Part shown: piece after piece, positions 58,248-64,000 of the stretch
Numbering within the stretch: the stretch's first letter is position 1
How the letters are laid out: the number at the start of each line of letters is the position of its first letter
Assembly: GCF_900167915.1 (NCBI RefSeq)
Contig: NZ_FUYM01000002.1
Coordinates: 186,001 to 250,000 of the forward strand
Direction of reading: 5' to 3'
DNA length: 64,000 bases
Source of the DNA: Rhizorhabdus histidinilytica
GTDB taxonomy: Bacteria; Pseudomonadota; Alphaproteobacteria; Sphingomonadales; Sphingomonadaceae
Translations under genes and position numbers: made by a program
Notes under the pieces: model-generated
The model's input: only the letters and a program-made list of their open reading frames with translations
What the model was told of the DNA's origin: nothing
Database searches by the model: none

Positions 58248-59798
58248 TCAGCGGCTCGCCGCCACCAGCTTTGCCGTGATCGGGTGGGCGGGGGCCGCGA
58301 TCAGGCGTTCCGCGGGGCCCTCCTCGACGATCCGGCCCGCGTCCATCACGACGATGCGGTGGCAGAGCCGCCGGGCGACGGCGAGGTCGTGGGTGATCAT
58401 CAGGATGGCGAGGCCATGCTGCTTCTGGAGCTCGGCGAGCAGGTCGAGGATCGTCCCGGCGACGAGCACGTCGAGCGCCGAGGTCGCCTCGTCGAGCAGC
58501 AGCATCGCCGGACCCGGGCCGAGCGCGCGGGCGATCGCCACGCGCTGCGCCTGGCCGCCCGACAGTGCGGCGGGTCGCCGGTCGGCGAGGGTGGGATCCA
58601 GCCCCACCTCGGCCAGCACCGCCTCGACCCGCGCGGCGACCGCCATCCTGTCGAGATCGGGGCGCAGCCGCCGCAGCGGCTCGGCGACGATGTCGCGGAC
58701 CTTCCACAGCGGGTCGAGGCTGGCAACCGGGTCCTGGAACACCGGCTGGAGCCCGGCGCGGTCACGCGGGCGCATCGCCTTGCGCGGGGGGAGGGGCTCG
58801 CCACGCCAGCGGACCTCACCCGCGTCGATCGGACCGAGCCGGGCGATCGCGCGCGCCAGCGTCGACTTGCCCGATCCCGATCCGCCGACGATCGCGACGG
58901 CCTCCCCCTCGGCCACGTCGATGTCGACGGCGTCGACCGCCAGGAGGCGGCCGCGCCGCCAGCCCGGCCGAGCGAAGGAGACCGACACCTGCCGCGCCTC
59001 GACCAGCGGCGCGCCGATCGGGCCGAGCGCGGGCGGCGGCGCGTCGAGACGCGGGCTCGCGGCGATCAGCGCGCGGGCATAATCGCTCTTCGGATCGCCC
59101 AGCACGGCTCGGGTCGGACCGGTCTCGACGATCCGGCCGGCATGCATCACCGCGACGGCATCGGCATTGTCGGCGACGGCGGCGAGGTCGTGGCTGACGA
59201 GCAGCAGCGCCATCCCCTCCTCGTCGCACAGCCGGCCGAGCAGCGCCATGATCTCAGCCCGCAGCATCGCGTCGAGCGCGGTGGTCGGCTCGTCGGCGAC
59301 GAGCAGCTTCGGGCGATGGGCGATCGCCATCGCGATCAACGCACGCTGCCGCTGCCCGCCTGACAGGCGATGCGGATATTGGTCGAGCCGTTCGCGTGGG
59401 TCGTGCAGCCCGACGCGCTCGAGCGCGGCGGCCATCTCCGCCCGACTCGGGCGCGGCGCCCCGGCCTGGGTCCAGGCCTCGCGCAGTTGGGCGCCGATCG
59501 TCAGGTGCGGGGTCAGTGCGGTCAGCGGCTGTTGGAAGACGAAGCCGACATCGCAGCCGCGGACATGGCGCAGTCGCGCCTCGCGTGCGCCGACCAGCTC
59601 CTCGCCGTCCAGCCGGAAGGAGCCCTGGACGATCGCGGGCGACAGGCCGAAGGGGGCGAGGCAGGTCTGGCTCTTGCCCGATCCCGAGGCGCCGACCAGC
59701 GCCAGCGAGCGGCCCGCCTCGATCGCGAAGCTCGCTCCCTCGACGATCCGCTGGTCGCCGATCCGGATGTCGAGGCTGTCTGCGACGAGGAGGGTCAT
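58248..59798 (-). CDS. Dual ATP-binding subunit of a peptide/nickel-type ABC transporter
   Basis: 516 residues with two nucleotide-binding domains. Domain 1: Walker A GASGSGKS (about 35), signature LSGGQRQR (about 150), Walker B LLVADEPTTALD. Domain 2: GGSGSGKS (about 310), LSGGQAQR (about 420), MLLLDEATSALD. The start ATG is inside the permease gene (4-bp overlap); the longer in-frame reading through both permease genes is rejected. It powers import with the two permeases encoded upstream, like fused YejF/GsiA-type subunits. Confidence 0.94.
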   Translation of the reverse strand: MTLLVADSLDIRIGDQRIVEGASFAIEAGRSLALVGASGSGKSQTCLAPFGLSPAIVQGSFRLDGEELVGAREARLRHVRGCDVGFVFQQPLTALTPHLTIGAQLREAWTQAGAPRPSRAEMAAALERVGLHDPRERLDQYPHRLSGGQRQRALIAMAIAHRPKLLVADEPTTALDAMLRAEIMALLGRLCDEEGMALLLVSHDLAAVADNADAVAVMHAGRIVETGPTRAVLGDPKSDYARALIAASPRLDAPPPALGPIGAPLVEARQVSVSFARPGWRRGRLLAVDAVDIDVAEGEAVAIVGGSGSGKSTLARAIARLGPIDAGEVRWRGEPLPPRKAMRPRDRAGLQPVFQDPVASLDPLWKVRDIVAEPLRRLRPDLDRMAVAARVEAVLAEVGLDPTLADRRPAALSGGQAQRVAIARALGPGPAMLLLDEATSALDVLVAGTILDLLAELQKQHGLAILMITHDLAVARRLCHRIVVMDAGRIVEEGPAERLIAAPAHPITAKLVAASR

Positions 59799-60577
59799 TG
59801 GACAAAGCGGTTGCGCAGGCTCTCCCCGATCCGGGTCAGGCAGAGCAGCAGGGTGACGAGCACCGCCGCCGGGAGCAGCAGGGCGTGAGGGGCGACGTCC
59901 ATGTCGTCGGCGCCGTCCTTGAGCAGGATGCCGAGCGACGTCATCGGTTCCTGCACGCCGAGGCCGAGGAACGACAGGAAGCTTTCGATCATCACCACCT
60001 GCGGCACGGTGAGCAGCAGATAGGCGATCGCGACCCCGGCGATATTGGGCAGCATGTGGCGCAGCACGATCGCGACCGGCGGCGCGCCGGCGGCTTCGGC
60101 GGCGGTGACGAAGGGGCGGTCGCGCAGCGCGATCATCTGGCCGCGCACCACCCGCGCCATGGTCAGCCACTCGACCGCGCCGATGCCAAGGAAGACGAGC
60201 AGGATCGACCGCCCGAACACGACCATCAGCAGGATCACGACGAACATGAAGGGCAGCGCGTAAAGCGCGTCGACGATCCGCATCATCGCCTCGTCGACCT
60301 TGCCGCCGCGCCAGCCGGCGATCGCGCCCCAGGCGACGCCGACGACCAGCGACACCAGCGCGGCGGCGAAGGCGACGCCGAGCGTCACGCGGGTGCCGAC
60401 CAGCGTCCGCGCCAGCAGGTCGCGGCCGACGCTGTCGGTGCCCATCGGATGGCCGGCGGTGAAGGGCGCCGCGCGCACCGCGTCCCAGTCGATCAGGTCG
60501 TAGCGCCAGTCGAGCGCCAACGGGCCGGCCAGCGCGGCGACGACGATCAGCGCGATCAGGATCAGCGCAGGCCGCAT
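59795..60577 (-). CDS. ABC transporter permease, DppC/OppC type
   Basis: 260 residues with about six membrane segments. HPMGTDSVGRDLLARTLVGT at the N-terminus is the conserved DppC-type signature, and AAEAAGAPPVAIVLRHMLPN (20 residues) is the EAA loop contacting the ATPase. It lies between the DppB-type permease (3-bp gap) and the ATPase gene (4-bp overlap). Confidence 0.95.
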   Translation of the reverse strand: MRPALILIALIVVAALAGPLALDWRYDLIDWDAVRAAPFTAGHPMGTDSVGRDLLARTLVGTRVTLGVAFAAALVSLVVGVAWGAIAGWRGGKVDEAMMRIVDALYALPFMFVVILLMVVFGRSILLVFLGIGAVEWLTMARVVRGQMIALRDRPFVTAAEAAGAPPVAIVLRHMLPNIAGVAIAYLLLTVPQVVMIESFLSFLGLGVQEPMTSLGILLKDGADDMDVAPHALLLPAAVLVTLLLCLTRIGESLRNRFVQ

Positions 60578-60580
60578 CGC

Positions 60581-61501
60581 TCAGCGCCTCGCCCGCGGAT
60601 CGAGCCAGCCATAGGCCAGGTCGGCCAGCAGGTTGAACAGGATGATCAGCGCCGCATAGAGTGTGACGACACCCAGGACGAGCGGATAGTCGCGGTTGAG
60701 CGCGCCCTGCACGAAATAGCGGCCGAGCCCCGGCAGCGCGAATACCGTCTCGATCACCACGGCGCCGGTCAGCAGGCCGGCGGCGGCGGGGCCGAGATAG
60801 GAGGCGACCGGCACCAGCGCGGGGCGCAGCGCGTGGACGATCAGGATGCGGGATCGGCTCAGCCCGCGCGCGCGGGCCATGCGGACATGGTCCTGCGCCA
60901 GCACTTCGGCGAGTCCCGCGCGCGCCAGCTTGGCGATCGCGCCGGTTGCGGGCAGGGCGAGCGCGATGACCGGCAGGATCATGTGCGGCGGATAGCCGTC
61001 GCCCCAGCCCGACACCGGCAGCCATCCCGCCCACAACCCGAAGGCGAGCGCGAGCAGCGGACCGACGACGAAGCTGGGCAGCGCGGTCAACAACGTCGCG
61101 CCGAGCATCAGTCCGCGGTCGGTGCGCGTGCCCGGGCGGGCGGCGGCGGCCATGCCGGTGACGAGGCCGAGCAGCAGCGCGAGCAGCAGCGCCAGCCCGC
61201 CGAGGGTCAGCGAGATCGGCAGGCCGCGCGCGATCAGATCGGTGACGCTGAAGTCGCGATAGACCAGCGATGGTCCAAAGTCGCCGTGCAGCAGCCGCCA
61301 GACATAGCGGCCGACCTGCTCAGGCAGCGGCCGGTCGAGTCCATAGGCTGCCATCAGCGCGGCACGGGTCTGCGGATCGAGCGGCCGCTCGCCGTCGAAC
61401 GGCCCGCCGGGGGCGACCCGCATCAGCACGAAGGAGAGGACCACAACCGCCGCCAGCGTCGGCAGGGCGGTCAGCAGCCGGCGGCGGATCAGGTCGATCA
61501 T
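60581..61501 (-). CDS. ABC transporter permease, DppB/OppB type
   Basis: 306 residues with an N-terminal membrane segment and about six in total. RRLLTALPTLAAVVVLSFVL, MRVAPGGPFDGERPL and the EAA loop YLGPAAAGLLTGAVVIETVF/ARARGLSRSRILIVHALRPA (20 each) are typical. It is the first gene of the three-gene ABC operon. No substrate-binding protein gene precedes it; a repeat element and a lipoprotein gene do, so the binding protein must be encoded elsewhere. Confidence 0.95.
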   Translation of the reverse strand: MIDLIRRRLLTALPTLAAVVVLSFVLMRVAPGGPFDGERPLDPQTRAALMAAYGLDRPLPEQVGRYVWRLLHGDFGPSLVYRDFSVTDLIARGLPISLTLGGLALLLALLLGLVTGMAAAARPGTRTDRGLMLGATLLTALPSFVVGPLLALAFGLWAGWLPVSGWGDGYPPHMILPVIALALPATGAIAKLARAGLAEVLAQDHVRMARARGLSRSRILIVHALRPALVPVASYLGPAAAGLLTGAVVIETVFALPGLGRYFVQGALNRDYPLVLGVVTLYAALIILFNLLADLAYGWLDPRARR

Positions 61502-61542
61502 GCGGCGCGCCCCTCAGGTGCGGAGGCCGGCCCGCCAACGAT

Positions 61543-61621
61543 CGTCATTCCAGCGAAAGCTGGAATCTCACTGGCCTTGGCGACGTCCAGAAGGGAGATC
61601 CCGGCTTTCGCCGGGATAACG
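61543..61621. repeat. Paired hairpin repeat (CCAGCGAAAGCTGG / CCCGGCTTTCGCCGGG)
   Basis: Left arm GTCATTCCAGCGAAAGCTGG plus AATCTC (61544-61569) and right arm GAGATCCCGGCTTTCGCCGG plus GATAAC (61595-61620) are imperfect inverted copies, and each arm folds on itself with a 4-nt loop. It occupies the 145-bp gap between the ABC operon and the lipoprotein gene. It is of the dispersed sphingomonad type. Confidence 0.8.
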
Positions 61622-61646
61622 CTCCGGGGGGCTGGCCGTTGCCGCC

Positions 61647-62078
61647 TCAGTTGCCGATCGAGACGCTGGCGTCCGCGCTGTTCGTCGCGGCGGCGGCGAG
61701 GATGGTGCGGGTGGCGGGCCCCTTGTCGACCGTGTTCTGGGCGACTTCGGCGACCGACGAGCGGATGCCGGGCTCGGGCACCGTCTTGGTCAGGCCGATG
61801 ATGTCCTTCTCGGTCTGGCTCTTCGGCGGCTGGGTGTTGGCGAACATCGCCGACAGCGCCTGCTGGCTCGAATCGGCCTCCTGCGGGCGCGAGGCGCCGG
61901 GCTTCGGCGGGACCAGCGCGAAATCGGGCGGGATGGTCAGCGGCGCGCGCTTCGACACGGCGAAGGCGTCGAGGTTCGACGAGCGACCCGCCATCACGCC
62001 CGGGCGATCGCCCCGGCTGCACGCCGACACCAGGGTCATGGCGACCAGCACCGAACCGAGAAGCAACTTAGACCGCAT
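61647..62078 (-). CDS. DUF3035-type lipoprotein
   Basis: 143 residues from MRSKLLLGSVLVAMTLVSAC, chosen because GGAG lies 7 bp upstream. The lipobox is VSAC (Cys20). APLTIPPDFALVPPKPGASR (20 residues) is the conserved DUF3035 segment. A Gln/Ser-rich region and a DIIGLTKTVPEPGIRSSV motif follow. The function is unknown in the family. It overlaps lspA by 11 bp; this gene itself encodes a substrate of the LspA pathway. Confidence 0.88.
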   Translation of the reverse strand: MRSKLLLGSVLVAMTLVSACSRGDRPGVMAGRSSNLDAFAVSKRAPLTIPPDFALVPPKPGASRPQEADSSQQALSAMFANTQPPKSQTEKDIIGLTKTVPEPGIRSSVAEVAQNTVDKGPATRTILAAAATNSADASVSIGN

Positions 62079-62586
62079 CGACATTCTCCGCAGGAACCTT
62101 GGGCTCACGCACCAGCAGGGCGCGCAGCACCAGGATCAACACACCTATCGTAATCGCGGCGTCCGCGACATTGAAGACCAAAAAGGGATGCCAGTCGCCG
62201 ATATGGGGATCGAGGAAGTCGGCGACATAGCCGAGCCGCGTCCGATCCGCGATGTTCCCGATCGCCCCGCCCAGCACCAGGCCGAGCGCGACCACGTCGC
62301 CCTTCGCCTTTTCCCGCCAGATCCAGACGACGATCCCCACCGCGATCAACGCGGTGCCGGCGACCAGCAGCCAGCGTTCGCGATCGGACCCGGCGACCAG
62401 GAAGCCCATCGACACGCCGTAATTCTCGACCCAGCGCAGGTCGAAGAAGCTGGTGATCTCGATCAGCCCGCGCTCCCGCAGCGCGACCGGGCCCATGATC
62501 GCCCATTTGCTGATCTGGTCGAGCAGCAGCACGATGGCCGCAACGCCGAAGCCGAGCGGCCGGTGCAGGGTGCGCGCGTCAGCCAT
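62068..62586 (-). CDS. lspA: Lipoprotein signal peptidase (signal peptidase II)
   Basis: 172 residues with four membrane segments. The aspartyl-protease residues lie in GNIADRTRLGYVADFLD and FNVADAAITIGV; ENYGVSMGF is the family's N-[FY]G-S-F element with Val in place of the usual Ala/Gly. It cleaves the signal peptides of diacylglyceryl-modified prolipoproteins. It overlaps ileS by 8 bp, the conserved ileS-lspA order. Confidence 0.97.
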   Translation of the reverse strand: MADARTLHRPLGFGVAAIVLLLDQISKWAIMGPVALRERGLIEITSFFDLRWVENYGVSMGFLVAGSDRERWLLVAGTALIAVGIVVWIWREKAKGDVVALGLVLGGAIGNIADRTRLGYVADFLDPHIGDWHPFLVFNVADAAITIGVLILVLRALLVREPKVPAENVDAV

Positions 62587-64000
62587 TCACCACCGTGTCG
62601 CAGCGGTCGCACAGCGCGCCGTCGCTCGCGACCTCGGGCAGGTGGCGCCAGCAGCGGCCGCATTTCTCGGCTTCGGTCTTGCTCACCTCGAAGGCGATCG
62701 GATCGCTGCCCTCGGCCAGGCTGGCGACGGCCGGATCGCCGTCGACCACCTCGACCTTGGCGACGATGCCGATCTCGCTCAGGTCGACCGAGCGCAGCAA
62801 CGCGGCTTCGCCCGGATCATAGCTGATCGCGGCGACGTCGACCTCGAGGCTGGAGCCGATCACCTTGTTGCGGCGGAGCGGCTCGATCTCGCCGGTCAGC
62901 TTGGTGCGGTAGCGGCGCAGCAGTTCCCAGCGCATCCGCAGGTCGTCGTCCTTCCAGCCGGCATCGACCTCGGGCCAGGTCAGCAGGTGGACCGATCCGC
63001 CGTCCGGGTAGCGGGTGCCCCATACCTCCTCGGCGGTGAAGCAGAGGATCGGAGCGGCATAGCGGACCAGCGCGTGGAACAGCGTGTCGAGCACGGTGCG
63101 ATAGGCGCGCCGCTTCGGGTCCGACGGCGCGTCGCAGTAGAGCGAATCCTTGCGGATGTCGAAGAAGAAGGCCGACAGGTCGTTGTTCGCGAAGTCGCTC
63201 AGCGCGCGGGCATAGCGGTTGAACTCGAACGCCGCGGTCGCGTCCTTGAGCTCGGCGTCGAGGGTCGCGAGCAGGTGGAGGACGTAGCGCTCCAGCTCGG
63301 GCATCGCCGCCGGCGCCACCTTCTCCCCGTCGCTGAAGCCTTCGAGCGCGCCGAGCAGGTAGCGGAAGGTGTTGCGCAGCTTGCGATAGGCGTCCGACGT
63401 GCCGGCCAGGATCTCCTTGCCGATGCGGACGTCCTCGAAATAGTCGGTCGAGGCGACCCACAGGCGCAGGATGTCGGCGCCGCTCTCGTTGATGATCTTG
63501 AGCGGATCGACGACGTTGCCGACGCTCTTCGACATCTTGCGGCCCTGGCCGTCGAGGGCGAAGCCGTGGGTCAGCACCGCGTCATAGGGCGCACGGCCGC
63601 GCGTGCCGCAGCTTTCGAGCAGCGACGACTGGAACCAGCCGCGATGCTGGTCCGACCCTTCGAGATAGAGGTCGGCGCGGACGCCGACGCCGTAGCGCGC
63701 CTCGATCGTGAAGGCATGGGTCGATCCCGAATCGAACCAGACGTCGAGGATGTCGTTGATCGGCTCGTAGTTCGCCGCGTCGTAGCCGGGGCCGAGCAGT
63801 TGCTGATGGTCGGCGGTGAACCAGGCGTCGGCGCCGCCGGCCTCGAACGCCGCGATGATCCGCGCGTTGACCGCCGGATCGCGCAGATAGTCGCCGGTCT
63901 TGCGGTCGACATAGAGCGCTATCGGCACGCCCCAGGCGCGCTGGCGGCTGATCACCCAGTCGGGGCGGCCCGACACCATCGCATGGATGCGGTTGCGCGC
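62579..64000 (-). CDS. ileS: Isoleucyl-tRNA synthetase, C-terminal part (5' end beyond the window)
   Basis: About 474 residues visible; the frame stays open to the window edge, so the N-terminal half (HIGH motif, start) is outside. WVISRQRAWGVPI, the KMSKSVGN loop and the anticodon-binding domain are present. The C-terminal zinc finger has Cys in CGRCWRH and LCDRCDTVV, as in eubacterial IleRS of the zinc type. It charges tRNA-Ile in the cytosol. Confidence 0.97.
   Translation of the reverse strand, partial: ARNRIHAMVSGRPDWVISRQRAWGVPIALYVDRKTGDYLRDPAVNARIIAAFEAGGADAWFTADHQQLLGPGYDAANYEPINDILDVWFDSGSTHAFTIEARYGVGVRADLYLEGSDQHRGWFQSSLLESCGTRGRAPYDAVLTHGFALDGQGRKMSKSVGNVVDPLKIINESGADILRLWVASTDYFEDVRIGKEILAGTSDAYRKLRNTFRYLLGALEGFSDGEKVAPAAMPELERYVLHLLATLDAELKDATAAFEFNRYARALSDFANNDLSAFFFDIRKDSLYCDAPSDPKRRAYRTVLDTLFHALVRYAAPILCFTAEEVWGTRYPDGGSVHLLTWPEVDAGWKDDDLRMRWELLRRYRTKLTGEIEPLRRNKVIGSSLEVDVAAISYDPGEAALLRSVDLSEIGIVAKVEVVDGDPAVASLAEGSDPIAFEVSKTEAEKCGRCWRHLPEVASDGALCDRCDTVVNG

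Noticed and set aside
58248-61034. A 928-codon open frame covering the ABC ATPase and most of the permease genes
   Set aside because: Only the first 516 residues upstream of 58248 show ABC ATPase motifs. The extension is low-complexity Arg/Ala/Pro shadow of the permeases, and a good start exists at 59798.
1-64000. CRISPR arrays, prophage genes, insertion sequences, rRNA
   Set aside because: I saw no regularly spaced repeats, integrase, transposase or phage structural genes and no rRNA in the window.

Overview
The window is high-GC chromosomal DNA of an alphaproteobacterium, most likely a sphingomonad (Sphingomonas/Rhizorhabdus type). The signs are three TonB-dependent receptors beside catabolic genes, a Gcw_chp/TorF-type porin, a RibB protein with a decayed GTP cyclohydrolase II half, and intergenic inverted repeats of the kind common in these genomes. 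The genus is an inference from gene content. Nothing suggests a plasmid, phage, insertion sequence or CRISPR array.

Layout. 1-11.5 kb is a catabolic cluster: the end of a hydantoinase A gene, a P450, a CaiB-type CoA-transferase, a thiolase-like protein lacking the usual nucleophilic cysteine paired with a DUF35 partner, a TonB receptor, an amidohydrolase-2 protein, an SDR and an MFS acid permease. 11.6-23.7 kb is mostly housekeeping: HerA-like ATPase, GST, TrhO, a TetR/VOC divergent pair, an EEP lipoprotein, FtsK, a UbiH-type hydroxylase, an Mrr-type endonuclease of lower GC, Trm112-like, LON-domain and thioredoxin/TPR proteins, and tRNA-Gly(GCC). 23.9-47.1 kb is a large catabolic locus on both strands around one LysR gene. 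47.1-50.0 kb is a SnoaL/epimerase/acyl-CoA-synthetase operon. 50.2-64 kb returns to housekeeping: RibB-like, 2OG oxygenase, S10 peptidase, QueF, SseA, a PLP lyase, porin, peptide-type ABC transporter, DUF3035 lipoprotein, LspA and the C-terminal part of IleS.

The main discovery candidate is in the 23.9-47.1 kb locus. Five intergenic copies of a perfect inverted repeat, GTTGC-N7-GCAAC (a classical LysR T-N11-A box), lie 83-112 bp upstream of six transcription units on both strands. The LysR gene at 28034-28999 is the obvious candidate regulator. The proposed regulon joins two TonB receptors, two YtcJ-type amidohydrolases (one cytosolic with a CobW metallochaperone, one exported), an APC permease with an aldehyde dehydrogenase, an exported berberine-bridge-type flavoenzyme next to an exported SnoaL-diheme cytochrome c fusion, and an amine/imine module (FAD oxidase, RidA, ornithine-cyclodeaminase family). 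The substrate cannot be read from sequence; an imported nitrogen-containing or amide/lactone compound is my best guess.

A second motif, an 18-bp near-palindrome (ACCAAGCG-NN-CGCTTGGT, TetR-like), occurs at four promoters: twice between the divergent CoA-transferase and thiolase genes, once before the first TonB receptor and once between the acyl-CoA synthetase and ribB. It suggests that these distant units are co-regulated by a repressor encoded outside the window.
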